A DNA stretch of 64,000 nt, taken from positions 124,001 to 188,000 of the forward strand of contig CAOLHI010000146.1 of the NCBI GenBank assembly GCA_948474755.1, written 5' to 3'. A program made the translations under genes and the position numbers. Below the pieces are notes generated by a model. The model searched no databases. It worked only from the letters and a program-made list of their open reading frames with translations, and was not told where the DNA came from. Every line of letters starts with the position of its first letter. Position 1 is the first letter of the stretch. Positions 60,801 to 61,689 of the stretch are shown here, in pieces. The DNA comes from Ctenosaura bakeri (lineage: Eukaryota; Chordata; Lepidosauria; Squamata; Iguanidae).

Positions 60801-60930
60801 CCGTCCCCCACTCTCTCCCCGTTGCCATCTTCGTCCTCCCCCTCCTCCTCCTCCCCCCGGCGGGGTTCTTCCTCCCCTTCCTTACCTTCTGGGAGTTGCT
60901 CTGCTGCAGCACATTCTGCTCCACCGTCAT
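629..60930 (-). CDS. USP25: USP25, ubiquitin-specific peptidase 25, exons 1-14 (5' half of the gene, introns included)
   Basis: Cysteine-protease deubiquitinase of the USP family; it removes ubiquitin from target proteins in cytosol and ER-associated settings. Fourteen exons join in frame in the order 60886-60930, 39084-39152, 37767-37911, 34265-34388, 26132-26294, 17631-17717, 16559-16696, 13592-13668, 13208-13281, 6363-6511, 4401-4528, 2673-2768, 1747-1908, 629-834, giving 555 residues. Seen in order: SUMO-interacting motif VIDLT (88-92), ubiquitin-interacting motifs (about 97-111 and 121-139), Cys box [16 protein letters not shown] with nucleophile Cys175, QQDVSEF box (257-263), ELSRFEFN box (371-378), then the helical insertion typical of USP25/USP28 (from about 400). 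The near-identical match to mammalian USP25 as I remember it, rather than USP28, fixes the paralogue. The His box and C-terminal domain lie beyond base 1, so this is a partial gene, not a broken one. All introns are GT-AG and no exon contains a stop. Confidence 0.96.
835..1746 (-). other. USP25: USP25 intron 13
   Basis: AT-rich, no repeat family recognised. GT donor at 1745-1746, AG acceptor at 835-836 (minus strand). Confidence 0.85.
1747..1908 (-). CDS. USP25: USP25 exon 13 (residues 432-486)
   Basis: 162 nt, phase 2 to 2; acceptor TTTTTACAG, donor GTAAAA. It reads [40 protein letters not shown] and [13 protein letters not shown], the insertion core followed by a Ser/Thr/Pro-rich linker. 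The linker diverges from mammals in sequence but not in length. Confidence 0.95.
1909..2672 (-). other. USP25: USP25 intron 12
   Basis: Unique-looking AT-rich sequence; nothing else recognised. Confidence 0.85.
2673..2768 (-). CDS. USP25: USP25 exon 12 (insertion-domain helix, residues 400-432)
   Basis: 96 nt. It codes [20 protein letters not shown] then [11 protein letters not shown]; the Arg432 codon is split CG|G by donor GTAATA. Heptad-like leucines and charged residues fit the long helix of the USP25/USP28 catalytic-domain insertion, which in those enzymes drives dimer/tetramer assembly. Confidence 0.94.
2769..4400 (-). other. USP25: USP25 intron 11
   Basis: AT-rich intron containing a purine-rich minisatellite (3661-3995, listed separately). 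Otherwise nothing recognised. Confidence 0.85.
3661..3995. repeat. Purine-rich minisatellite, about six diverged units
   Basis: Diverged units start with a CATG/CACA block followed by CTCACTTG or TCACTCATG-like text and then a GGGAGGGAAGGA-type purine tract. Unit starts fall near 3661, 3708, 3761, 3824, 3889 and 3966 (spacing 47-77 bp). The plus strand is nearly all purine between the blocks. Small open frames on both strands here are by-products of the repeat. Confidence 0.75.
4401..4528 (-). CDS. USP25: USP25 exon 11 (ELSRFEF box, residues 358-400)
   Basis: 128 nt, reads [42 protein letters not shown] plus the first two bases of Arg400; donor [20 protein letters not shown] and KIHNKLEFP are standard USP-fold palm motifs. 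Confidence 0.96.
4529..6362 (-). other. USP25: USP25 intron 10
   Basis: AT-rich; a short (TG)n run at about 5552-5570 and poly(T) tracts. No transposon recognised. Confidence 0.85.
6363..6511 (-). CDS. USP25: USP25 exon 10 (residues 308-357)
   Basis: 149 nt, acceptor AAG and donor GTGAGT. It codes [40 protein letters not shown] and ENSGKSGQE: the fingers region ending in the conserved acidic stretch before the ELSRFEF box. Near-identical to mammalian USP25 as remembered. Confidence 0.96.
7237..7470 (+). mobile_element. 5S-rRNA-derived SINE
   Basis: The 5' half resembles 5S rRNA: CCCATTGATCTTAGAAACTA matches the GATCTCGGAAGCTAAGC segment (box A area), CCTGGATATTACCTGGGAGA matches the TGGTTAGTACTTGGATGGGAGAC segment (box C), and GTAGGCTATATTT follows as in the 5S 3' end. 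The body then reads GGCAAAACCACCTCTCAGTA, as in squamate 5S-headed SINEs I remember. It is a diverged, inactive copy. The box elements are internal pol III promoter remnants, not a functional 5S gene. Confidence 0.7.
7560..7692 (+). mobile_element. tRNA-derived SINE, partial and diverged
   Basis: Contains B-box-like GGTTCAAATCC followed by ACTGGGTAACCTTGGACAA and CTCAGCC, the shared body of the SINEs at 24606 and 51938. Head and tail are poorly preserved. Confidence 0.65.
8046..8585 (+). mobile_element. Possible solo LTR
   Basis: Starts TGTGACAGCTCCTGG, has a TATA-like AATATAAGG near 8190 and an AATAAA signal near 8550, and ends shortly after in a T-rich stretch. Promoter-to-poly(A) spacing suits an LTR. 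No partner LTR, target duplication or coding frame was found, so this is tentative. Confidence 0.3.
9354..12568 (+). mobile_element. Old 5'-truncated L1 retrotransposon (partial ORF2 and 3' UTR)
   Basis: Fragments of an L1 ORF2 appear in order in shifting frames: the [18 protein letters not shown] block (9720-9773), [18 protein letters not shown] with GFIPGRQM (9940-10035), a FADD-type block near 10410, and the C-terminal WYLVPNRR...KCVNQVG region (11520-11600). The endonuclease and ORF1 are absent. At least several stops and frameshifts break it. It ends at an AATAAA-containing AT-rich tail (12546-12562). Flanks carry a target-site duplication, CAAAGAAGTCTAAAGA at 9338-9353 and CAAAGAAGTCTATAAAGA at 12569-12586 (one TA insertion), which fixes both ends. 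This is a different and much older lineage than the intact L1 in intron 1. Confidence 0.88.
13208..13281 (-). CDS. USP25: USP25 exon 9 (residues 283-308)
   Basis: 74 nt, phase 2 to 1. After the completing G it reads [20 protein letters not shown] then GVLE, with the Gly308 codon split by donor GTACTG. This is the first part of the fingers/palm. Confidence 0.94.
13282..13591 (-). other. USP25: USP25 intron 8
   Basis: Shortest intron in the window (310 bp); AT-rich, no recognised element. Confidence 0.88.
13592..13668 (-). CDS. USP25: USP25 exon 8 (QDVSEF box, residues 258-283)
   Basis: 77 nt, codes [20 protein letters not shown] then KAEEE and the first two bases (CA) of Gln283; donor GTAAGT. 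QQDVSEF is the conserved USP box whose glutamine and aspartate line the ubiquitin-tail channel. Confidence 0.95.
13669..16558 (-). other. USP25: USP25 intron 7
   Basis: 2.9 kb, AT-rich; an A-rich (AAAT/AAAC)n tract at about 15177-15232. A direct repeat of TAACCATTTTGT (about 15637-15669) is a local duplication. No transposon recognised. Confidence 0.85.
15177..15232. repeat. A-rich simple repeat
   Basis: AAATAAAATAAAATAAAT-like and AAACAAAAAACATAC-like units. It could be the tail of a retroposon too decayed to recognise. Confidence 0.75.
16559..16696 (-). CDS. USP25: USP25 exon 7 (residues 212-257)
   Basis: 138 nt, phase 0/0, donor GTAATG. It reads [40 protein letters not shown] and SNDSQQ. 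This is the thumb subdomain; the ending leads directly into the conserved QQDVSEF box in exon 8. Confidence 0.96.
16697..17630 (-). other. USP25: USP25 intron 6
   Basis: 0.93 kb between exons 7 and 6; AT-rich, no recognised element. Confidence 0.87.
17631..17717 (-). CDS. USP25: USP25 exon 6 (residues 183-211)
   Basis: 87 nt, both ends on codon boundaries; polypyrimidine tract and CAG acceptor, donor GTAACA. It reads [20 protein letters not shown] then AQDLPRNQK, the thumb helix following the Cys box. Confidence 0.95.
18545..18860 (+). mobile_element. Decayed CR1/L2-type LINE 3' fragment
   Basis: Text such as TAGAATGCTGCCATCAGAGT followed by CCAAGGTCTTGATATTAACA recalls the end of the reverse-transcriptase ORF of L2/CR1-like LINEs (the LQNAAARV and FKVL..I..A blocks). 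No frame remains open. Confidence 0.4.
19027..19113 (+). mobile_element. Half copy of a palindromic MITE
   Basis: Shares AAACTGCAAACCTCAGGATT, GAAAGTGGAATAGCAG and CTATAACAGTCTAGT with the copies at 27174, 61554 and 63914. Its right end reads GGAAATGGCCTT, the family's terminal repeat. The left half is missing. Confidence 0.7.
20525..21490 (+). mobile_element. CR1/L2-type LINE, 3' part
   Basis: Broken frames keep the C-terminal reverse-transcriptase blocks of this LINE group: [19 protein letters not shown] (20540-20600), [30 protein letters not shown] (20790-20875), and the [11 protein letters not shown] and [10 protein letters not shown] equivalents (21050-21170). After a roughly 250-bp AT-rich 3' UTR the element ends at GGTAGGATATAAATAAACAA (21470-21490), the usual end of this group. 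It is 5'-truncated and inactive. Confidence 0.8.
24606..24799 (+). mobile_element. tRNA-derived SINE (ACA-tail type), near full length
   Basis: A-box-like GTGTAGTGGTTTCAGTG, B-box-like GAATTCAATTCCC, body ACTGGGTGACCTTGGGTGCA and 3' end CTTGAAGGCACACAACAA. Flanks carry a short duplication CTTGAAT (24598-24604 and 24799-24805), overlapping the tail. Same family as the copies at 51938 and, reversed, 47236. Confidence 0.85.
26132..26294 (-). CDS. USP25: USP25 exon 5 (UIM2 and catalytic Cys box, residues 128-182)
   Basis: 163 nt, phase 1 to 0, donor GTAATG. It codes [15 protein letters not shown] (UIM2), then [18 protein letters not shown] and [11 protein letters not shown]. Cys175 in GNTCWF is the nucleophile of the USP catalytic centre, and the preceding Asn/Gly residues form the oxyanion side. 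The Cys box is intact, so the gene encodes an active-type enzyme. Confidence 0.97.
27024..27801 (+). mobile_element. Non-autonomous hAT element, SPIN-like
   Basis: Perfect 14-bp terminal inverted repeats CAGTGGTTCTCAAC / GTTGAGAACCACTG, flanked by an exact 8-bp target duplication TTCTAAAG at 27016-27023 and 27802-27809, the hAT signature. The 5' end (CCCTTTGGGGGTCATACGAC, TTTCACAGAGGTCGCC) and 3' end (GGTTGGGGGTCACCACAACA, TGAGGAACTGTATTAA) match the SPIN family I remember, a hAT known for horizontal spread among tetrapods. No transposase frame. The interior holds a MITE half (27174-27251) and a (AACA)n/(AATA)n run at 27686-27730. Confidence 0.9.
27174..27251 (+). mobile_element. Palindromic MITE half copy inside the hAT
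   Basis: AAACTGCAAACCCCAGGATT, CCATAGGATGATGAAAGTGG and CTATAACAGTCTAGTGCAGA match the 61554-61689 family. Its presence in the hAT interior means insertion before or after the hAT landed; only one half is present. Confidence 0.7.
29450..30103 (+). mobile_element. Non-L1 LINE, reverse-transcriptase 5' part (interrupted)
   Basis: Two overlapping frames hold reverse-transcriptase blocks: [20 protein letters not shown], then [56 protein letters not shown] and AAFIDFK. The last block stops at base 30100 and resumes at 33425 (SAFDL), so the element was split by later insertions. It is not L1 or BovB; the closest groups in my memory are I/Vingi- or R4-like LINEs of reptiles. Frameshifted at about 29700. 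Confidence 0.75.
30104..30191 (+). mobile_element. CR1 LINE 3' UTR fragment, left half
   Basis: CTTGGAGGTTTTCAAGCAGA, GGCTTGATGGCCATCT and GGCAGGGGGTTGGACTG match the CR1 3' UTR. Broken at 30191 by the copia element; the right half starts at 33360. Confidence 0.8.
30192..30738 (+). repeat. 5' LTR of the copia element
   Basis: Begins TGTTGCATTATG and ends TTTTGCAACA. TATA-type ATATAAA at 30468-30474 and poly(A) signal AATAAA at 30600-30605 place the U3/R/U5 order as expected. A (GT)n run lies at 30247-30264. Confidence 0.85.
30739..30755 (+). promoter_or_regulatory. Primer-binding site for initiator tRNA-Met
   Basis: TGGTAGCAGAGGATGGT, immediately after the LTR end, is an exact 17-base complement of the vertebrate initiator tRNA-Met 3' end including CCA, as I remember that tRNA. 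This primes minus-strand DNA synthesis. Confidence 0.88.
30842..32509 (+). CDS. copia Gag-protease-integrase polyprotein, C-terminally truncated
   Basis: The open frame begins upstream at 30809, but [19 protein letters not shown] at 30842 is the likelier start, as copia Gag proteins open with such a KLNGSNYxxW block. In order: the Gag core to about residue 200; zinc knuckle [14 protein letters not shown] (near 230); protease active site [11 protein letters not shown] (near 295); integrase HHCC-type zinc site HRRMGH...CAICKQTK (about 420-465); and the catalytic core with VHCDIVGPL and LQTDRG supplying the first two acidic residues. The frame ends just after, where a deletion removed the third catalytic residue and joined out of frame to the RT part. 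Confidence 0.85.
   Translation: MAQPVPGGLPLVKLNGSNYLAWSARMEKYLQAEGLWGAFTDPVSLQGTAAQIEAATRRAMSMIFLAVEDDQLTHIRDLNTPRQGWVKLRDIHLSESGAAKYALSHRLYNTKWTPGTSMREHLTVFSELFSSLRERGKVLPESDRVFCILNSLDASWELVVSSLQSVPERDLTVSMVSARLMEEEDKRARNVAPPTQASAAEVCSGKKKSSAADRSEEGLVHAHAVRRCFRCGSASHLRRDCPLLKQGEQSTSRAGFRGSRNRGNKAGRARGRLRVAVAVSEGPQDAEVPDPAWLLDSGCSQHLVNSKDLFSDLNSASVSKVILADGTNAEVCGEGIAYVPALDMCLKNVLYVPSLDFCLLSVGQLTESGFKVEFCGKQGKVLKDGEVCAVATREERLFFLETRHTVCNVYANTPQHHECIHLMHRRMGHASFPVLKKLAGCCKGCSLKSCSVFLDCAICKQTKSKQLPAPRVTSRVSTAPFQLVHCDIVGPLSKQSLGGGRYYCLFVDDFSRYIFCYVLKQKSDVCQVLKNWCSLIERQSGCSLQKLQTDRGAAK
32511..33346 (+). pseudogene. copia reverse transcriptase, truncated, different frame
   Basis: Continuous frame with [57 protein letters not shown] (first catalytic Asp), [14 protein letters not shown] and the catalytic YVDD in [11 protein letters not shown] (near 33025). 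It ends at [14 protein letters not shown], after which the expected RNase H is absent because of the second deletion. It has no start of its own and is out of frame with Gag. Confidence 0.85.
33360..33424 (+). mobile_element. CR1 LINE 3' UTR fragment, right half
   Basis: GACTGGATGGCCCCTGTGGT, CTCTTCCAACTCTGA and the terminal ATTCTATG octamer repeated three times, the diagnostic CR1 3' end. It begins with GACTG, the 5-bp duplication made by the copia insertion. Confidence 0.85.
33425..33895 (+). mobile_element. Same LINE, reverse-transcriptase 3' part after the nested insertions
   Basis: Continues with [12 protein letters not shown] (near 33460), [20 protein letters not shown] (about 33600-33660) and the catalytic [11 protein letters not shown] (near 33715-33750). 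It ends at KKMRHKWQV, where similarity stops. Frames differ between segments, so it is inactive. The six bases AAGTCT at 30098-30103 and 33425-33430 bracket the insertion. Confidence 0.75.
34265..34388 (-). CDS. USP25: USP25 exon 4 (SIM and first UIM, residues 87-128)
   Basis: 124 nt. It begins with AT of the Asn87 codon, then VIDLTGDDK (SUMO-interacting motif followed by the Lys corresponding to the reported modification site near 99 in the human protein). Next is [13 protein letters not shown] (UIM1) and ITDEEQAIS leading into UIM2. It ends AG|GTAAGC, so the Arg128 codon is split with exon 5. These motifs bind SUMO and ubiquitin and tune chain recognition. Confidence 0.95.
34713..34736. repeat. 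(AAAT)n microsatellite
   Basis: About six AAAT units. Confidence 0.85.
34997..35095 (+). mobile_element. Fragment of the fold-back (Penelope-like?) repeat
   Basis: TCAGGAGAAAATACAACCAG followed by AACATGGTCTCAATGCCCGA and AAAACCCACAAGAACCAAC, the same text as the right arm at 50702-50824. Confidence 0.6.
36050..36490 (+). mobile_element. CR1/L2-type LINE 3' UTR fragment
   Basis: The coding end is decayed (GGTTCCACCACACTCATAGG, GACTATGGTAGTTCTTTTC). A T-rich 3' UTR and the end GAAAGGCAGGATATCAAATG resemble the end of the element at 20525-21490. Confidence 0.6.
37767..37911 (-). CDS. USP25: USP25 exon 3 (residues 39-86)
   Basis: 145 nt, acceptor AG before GATAGC and donor GTAAGT. It reads [19 protein letters not shown] and on to [10 protein letters not shown], completing the UBA-like N-terminal region. 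It ends with one base (A) of the Asn87 codon, which exon 4 completes with AT. Confidence 0.95.
37912..39083 (-). other. USP25: USP25 intron 2
   Basis: 1.2 kb; a short palindromic interspersed-repeat remnant near 38728-38775 (GGACTGCAACATCCACCATC). Otherwise nothing recognised. Confidence 0.86.
39084..39152 (-). CDS. USP25: USP25 exon 2 (residues 16-38)
   Basis: Acceptor CAG before CACCAG and donor GTATGG. It codes [20 protein letters not shown] plus ALK, part of the N-terminal UBA-like region. It is 69 nt, phase 0 at both ends. Compared with the mammalian protein as remembered ([14 protein letters not shown]) it is three residues shorter near its start, which agrees with the catalytic Cys falling at 175 rather than 178. 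Confidence 0.93.
39800..40285. repeat. Minisatellite of about 130-bp units, each an imperfect inverted repeat
   Basis: Four diverged units. Each pairs a left arm like CCCTTGCCTTTTGCCTGGAT (near 39819, 39950, 40077, 40212) with a right arm like CCAGGCAAAAGGCAAGGGAA (near 39862, 39996, 40126, 40257). The unit spacing is 127-135 bp. Open frames on both strands in this stretch are by-products of the repeat. Confidence 0.8.
40750..40766 (+). repeat. Target-site duplication, left copy, of the full-length L1
   Basis: AGAGATGGTCAATGCCT, identical to 46890-46906. The preceding TT makes the insertion point TT/AGAG, an acceptable variant of the L1 endonuclease target. Confidence 0.93.
40767..41181 (+). 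promoter_or_regulatory. L1 5' UTR / internal promoter
   Basis: Begins GGGGGGAGGAGCCAACTACG followed by ATGGCAGAG, similar to the start of mammalian L1 5' UTRs (GGAGGAGCCAAGATGGC, a YY1 site). A short upstream frame (ATG at 41048, 25 codons, stop 41123-41125) precedes ORF1 and differs in frame. No CpG-rich promoter is seen. Confidence 0.75.
41182..42138 (+). CDS. L1 ORF1 protein (RNA-binding chaperone), 318 aa
   Basis: ORF1p coats L1 RNA as a trimer. A Lys/Gln/Glu-rich coiled coil spans about 30-98 ([40 protein letters not shown] at its end). The RRM starts at [11 protein letters not shown] (about 100) and includes [13 protein letters not shown]. The C-terminal domain runs about 180-255 ([37 protein letters not shown]). 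From about 258 it becomes a Glu/Gly/Ala/Thr repeat tail coded by 27-bp tandem repeats, not seen in mammalian ORF1p. The start ATG at 41182 has A at -3 and G at +4. The frame is open upstream to 41059 without another ATG, so a longer ancestral N-terminus is possible. Confidence 0.9.
   Translation: MAAKKAANGANEEIKTFIHKLITESNQALVTTITSNIRAEMGQLQEKISQELKALDLKVDDIKKTQGNQQTRLAQHDGRISLLERQIIQFQDQNRRNNVRIRGFAEQPQQSQKSLKEEVLKWLKSIVPEILWEDYDIERIHRVSAARRGIIPRDIIMRIANFNKKDDLMRAVRKNPGILKYRDNTVEIYNDLCRETINWRREMKPCIIVLQRVGIRYSWGYSIFLKFQYAGKYHRINSLEQGLQLLRELKLIQQEEKEEEGAVGGAEEGAVGGATEEGAAGGATEEGVVGGVTEEGAAGGATGGAKKKTSGDKRKDRG
41985..42098 (+). repeat. 27-bp tandem repeat coding the ORF1 tail
   Basis: About four units of GGGAGGAGCAACTGAAGAAG plus GAGCAGC. 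In the ORF1 frame each gives GGATEEGAA; in the +1 frame each gives REEQLKKEQ. Two C-to-T changes (near 42048 and 42057) put stops in the +1 frame. Confidence 0.85.
42139..42590 (+). other. L1 inter-ORF spacer with G-rich tract
   Basis: 452 bp between the ORF1 stop and ORF2 start. The +1 continuation of the ORF1 tail stays open to 42211. A GA-rich run (42282-42330) precedes a dense G-run tract at 42450-42534, with more than ten runs of three or more G on the sense strand. No domain of its own. Confidence 0.85.
42591..46424 (+). CDS. L1 ORF2 protein: endonuclease and reverse transcriptase, 1277 aa, intact
   Basis: Nicks target DNA and reverse-transcribes L1 RNA from the nick. The apurinic-type endonuclease spans 1-236: Asn11 (STLNVKGL), Glu40 (FLQETHG), Tyr112 (NIYAPN), Asp142/Asn144 (AGDFNMV), Asp205 (SRIDYIF), Asp229/His230 (VTDHALM; Thr where mammals have Ser). 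A long coiled, Lys/Glu-rich linker follows. The reverse transcriptase has [37 protein letters not shown], Asp597 in [25 protein letters not shown] and catalytic Asp698/Asp699 in LFADDTLL. The C-terminal Cys/His motif [18 protein letters not shown] starts at 1127. The length matches human ORF2p (1275). No stop or frameshift and all listed catalytic residues are present. Confidence 0.96.
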   Translation: MENRLRISTLNVKGLGSIIKRKRIESILKKNKADIIFLQETHGKRDKKNELRLNWVAIYEEAFGTSKSRGVAIIISKRCNFIVTSVELDEKGRYVIIQGEIDGETYGIMNIYAPNEKQKEFYEEIFNKIKKMKGDYTIIAGDFNMVMDRWKDKSDPSIRDRYNNITILNKLVSRNELIDVWRLIKGEEKKYTYYSSVHKNYSRIDYIFVSKNMIPRLINTEIETIKVTDHALMNLDITMKRNYREAKRRRLDTKLFNYKEIVNKIEKEWQEIWDINNKEVTQDVLWDTMKAVVRGLCIKESSKLKRQLGEKKLKLEKEIKELENDYIIDRTKQKLIILQAKRDELEKIEMDEVQKNLIYLEREYFEYSNKNSKMLAKSVQSKKTRNMIGVVKDKFGKEKRLMKEKLKIFEEFFRELYSAEDKSLENVEEYINENWKVRLTEQDKGLMEEMISEEEIEEVINNLKGGKSPGLDGLGPEYYKTFKKGLIPKLKVLYNSILRGEKIPLSWKQSLIILILKPNKDPMDPGSYRPISLINQDAKILTAIMAKRLNKFIYKYIHKDQCGFIQGRQMANLIGKTINKINIMDRDKQKAGILALDIFKAFDCVEWPALKTILNKIGLGERFKGLINQLYSHNTSVVMVNDGFTEQIQITRGTRQGCPLSPVLFAIVIEMLANVIRNDENLEGIGVKEKNKISLFADDTLLTIKDPIEKIDRIDKYLIEFGEKTGLEINWAKSEIMLFNYTKEEVQKFISSKRGLLKIKESIKYLGIEITKNLQELQEKNFKKLRLETKRKLEDYKNIKLSWFGRIAVVKMKILPKINFLFRMLPIKISEEELKEWQKILNNFCNGNKKSRINKKYWYKSQKEGGLGLPNLKWYYYANQLRYIIEGVSGKGDLDWLEIEDMNIETKLENIFFRNFSKKEMEKIENPFIKNIIEIWKKNKRKLIPNISILTPIVMMEKFPINLREITEKEIKKQKIYRLKEWMKIMINKDRMKERLQETKISWFNYIQLEQWTKSMKRYVKDFKEYTKFEQIIIQRENMQENEILKGITSEIYKILAKEQEEDFLRKIWEEEIVQNIDIQEWRKIWKQRHLKKLSIRIKENYYKLVWKWYLTPVKLNQIDEKYSRLCWRGCQEIGTYMHMWWNCNKIMEFWQKVFKEIKEIIGADIPVCPNIALLSIYDKVECTQVKKELITNLLTAARLIIAKKWKANEKFQIEEWYNEVWKIAINDKLTCRIRFMKGLVKGNDFEEIWKIFLDKVLKRDSNTTLSKEEWQFWKVD
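46425..46890 (+). other. L1 3' UTR and A-rich tail
   Basis: Short G-rich start (CTGGGGGTGGG), then AT-rich sequence, AATAAA at 46834-46839 and a mixed A/AT tail of about 50 bp. The tail is (AATA)-like rather than pure A. Confidence 0.85.
46890..46906 (+). repeat. Target-site duplication, right copy, of the full-length L1
   Basis: AGAGATGGTCAATGCCT, identical to 40750-40766 (the first A also belongs to the tail). Confidence 0.93.
47236..47425 (-). mobile_element. tRNA-derived SINE (ACA-tail type), reverse orientation
   Basis: Plus strand shows TTGCCCTCAAGTTGTTTCTG (reverse of the SINE 3' end), AAAATCATCCAGTGGGTTTC and CGAACCCTGG (reverse B box) and CAAACCACAC (reverse A-box end). Near full length. 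Confidence 0.85.
50495..50824. repeat. Fold-back repeat with two 123-bp arms (Penelope-like terminal sequence?)
   Basis: Left arm 50495-50617 and right arm 50702-50824 are near-perfect reverse complements, with an 84-bp loop. The arms contain TTCTCCTGATGTTTCACCTG and GCATCTGTGGCTGGCATCTT. Sequence after the right arm (GCTGTGAAAGCCTTCGACTC, to about 50858) belongs to the same family. I remember such text flanking Penelope-like elements in lizards, but the family name is not certain. Confidence 0.65.
50985..51232 (-). mobile_element. Fragment of the hAT/SINE composite element
   Basis: CAGGGGACCCCTGTAAATAT, CCCCCAAGACTTAACTTAAT and an AT-rich linker match the reverse complement of 62690-62825. 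They are followed by the same SINE junction (GGAGACTAGGATTCAAATCC, ACCTTGGGCAAGTCACATTC). The outer terminal repeat is lost. Confidence 0.75.
51938..52128 (+). mobile_element. tRNA-derived SINE (ACA-tail type), full length
   Basis: Starts GAGCCAGCGTGGTGTAGTGG, A box TGTAGTGGTTTGAGC, B box GGGTTCAATTC, body ACTGGCTGACGTTGGGCATG and 3' end CTTGAAGGCACACAGG. Best-preserved copy in the window. Confidence 0.9.
55371..55395. repeat. (CA)n microsatellite
   Basis: About twelve uninterrupted CA units. Confidence 0.9.
57185..57395 (+). mobile_element. tRNA-derived SINE with LINE-type tail
   Basis: The body GAAACCCACTGGCTGACCTT and CACTCTCAGC is shared with other SINEs, but the 3' part reads ACCTCATAAAGTTATTATGA, then GGAAAGTAGGATATAAATGT, as in the CR1/L2 3' end at 21470. 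This points to a SINE mobilised by an L2/CR1-type LINE. Confidence 0.7.
60764..60789. repeat. (CT)n microsatellite in intron 1 next to exon 1
   Basis: Thirteen uninterrupted CT units in the CpG island, about 95 bp inside intron 1. On the transcribed strand it is a GAGA tract. Confidence 0.9.
60886..60930 (-). CDS. USP25: USP25 exon 1, coding part (residues 1-15)
   Basis: Starts at ATG (60930-60928) and reads [15 protein letters not shown], then donor GTAAGG at 60885. The start is chosen because [11 protein letters not shown] is the USP25 N-terminus known from other vertebrates. It sits in the CpG island, and the exon ends on a codon boundary that joins exon 2. The 5' UTR runs right from 60931, but its start cannot be seen. 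Confidence 0.95.
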
Positions 60931-61273
60931 GGCCCCGTCGCGACTTCGGTTTCCCTCCCCGCCGGCCTAAGGGGAAGCGGAGGCGACGGAGACGGCACTG
61001 GGCAAAGGGCGGGGAGGGAGAGGGGCTCGGAGGCACCGGGCGCCGCGGCCAGAGTGGACACACGGGCGGCCAGAAGAAAAGAGGGGGAGGAGGAGGAGGA
61101 GGAGGAGGGCGGAGGCCTCCGCTCGGAGAGCCAAACGCAGCCGTGACGTGAGGCGCCTCCCAGGCCAGCCAGAGCGGGAGCAGCAGCCGCCGCCGTGGGA
61201 GAGAGGAACGGCCGCCCTCAGGCCCGGCGAGGTGCCCGTCGCTTCCTACTGGCGTGTACGCAGCAGCACCGCC

Positions 61274-61293
61274 CCGCCGCCGCCGCCGCCGCC
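61274..61293. repeat. (CCG)n trinucleotide tract
   Basis: About seven CCG/GCC units in the upstream half of the CpG island, possibly in 5' UTR or proximal promoter. Confidence 0.85.
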
Positions 61294-61406
61294 TCAACCA
61301 AACCTGCCCGGCCCTGGAATGTTGTCGGACTCCTCCCATTCCTGCTCCGCCGCCGTTTCCTTTTCCTGACGGCGCCTCGCCGCCCTCCTACACACGGCTC
61401 CTCCTC

Positions 61407-61462
61407 GGAAATAAGGCCCATTGAGTTCAGTGGGACTTACTCCCAGGTAAGTTGTGTGTAGC
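61407..61462 (+). repeat. Interspersed squamate repeat at the CpG-island edge
   Basis: GCCCATTGAGTTCAGTGGGA followed by CTTACTCCCAGGTAAGT, a short text I recall as abundant in squamates. A decayed reversed copy lies near 20115-20150. The element class is uncertain. Confidence 0.5.
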
Positions 61463-61553
61463 AGGGCTACTCCCAGCGGCGCTTCCTGGAGCGGCGCCCC
61501 GGCCTGGCCGGTTTCCAGGAAAGAAAGAAAGAAAGAACCCGCTGTAAAATTGA

Positions 61554-61689
61554 GGCCGTTTCCGCACTAGACTGCTAAGAGTGCCATTAGTCTGCTTTCA
61601 ACGTCCTATGGAATTCTGGAGTTTGCAGTTTAGGGAGGGGCCTACAACAGTTATAGTAGCGCTATAACAGTACAGTGCGGAAATGGCCT
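61554..61689. mobile_element. Palindromic MITE, complete copy
   Basis: About 136 bp. The ends GGCCGTTTCCGCACTAGACT and CAGTGCGGAAATGGCC are inverted repeats and the interior is also partly self-complementary. No coding capacity. Flanking target duplication is unclear, so the superfamily is not assigned. Confidence 0.75.

Larger units (their letters stand above)
39153..60885 (-). other. USP25: USP25 intron 1
   Basis: 21.7 kb, the largest intron here. Contains a hairpin-unit minisatellite, a full-length L1, several SINEs, a fold-back repeat, a hAT/SINE composite fragment and a (CA)n run (listed). The stretches 47.4-50.4 kb, 52.1-55.3 kb, 55.4-57.1 kb and 57.4-60.4 kb are AT-rich, with only short A/T tracts and no recognised gene or element. 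Confidence 0.88.
60480..61410 (-). promoter_or_regulatory. USP25: CpG-island promoter and 5' UTR of USP25
   Basis: GC- and CpG-rich stretch around the start codon, in sharp contrast to the AT-rich surroundings; no TATA box is evident. Visible candidate sites are a CRE-like TGACGTGA at 61144-61151 (about 215 bp upstream of the ATG), a minus-strand AAGATGGC (YY1-type) at 60824-60831 just inside intron 1, a (CT)n tract at 60764-60789 and a (CCG)n tract near 61274-61293. This is a typical dispersed housekeeping promoter. The transcription start cannot be fixed from sequence alone, and the island limits are estimated by eye. Confidence 0.8.

Noticed and set aside
629..60930. USP28 as the identity of the gene
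   Set aside because: USP28 is similar in the Cys box, but the N-terminus [43 protein letters not shown] and the insertion helix [20 protein letters not shown] are USP25-specific as I recall them.
60139..61421. Several 130-263-codon open frames on both strands in the GC-rich block
   Set aside because: They overlap each other in many frames, are low-complexity Arg/Pro/Ser/Gly, and exist because the CpG island has few stop codons. Only the first 15 codons from 60930 are supported as coding.
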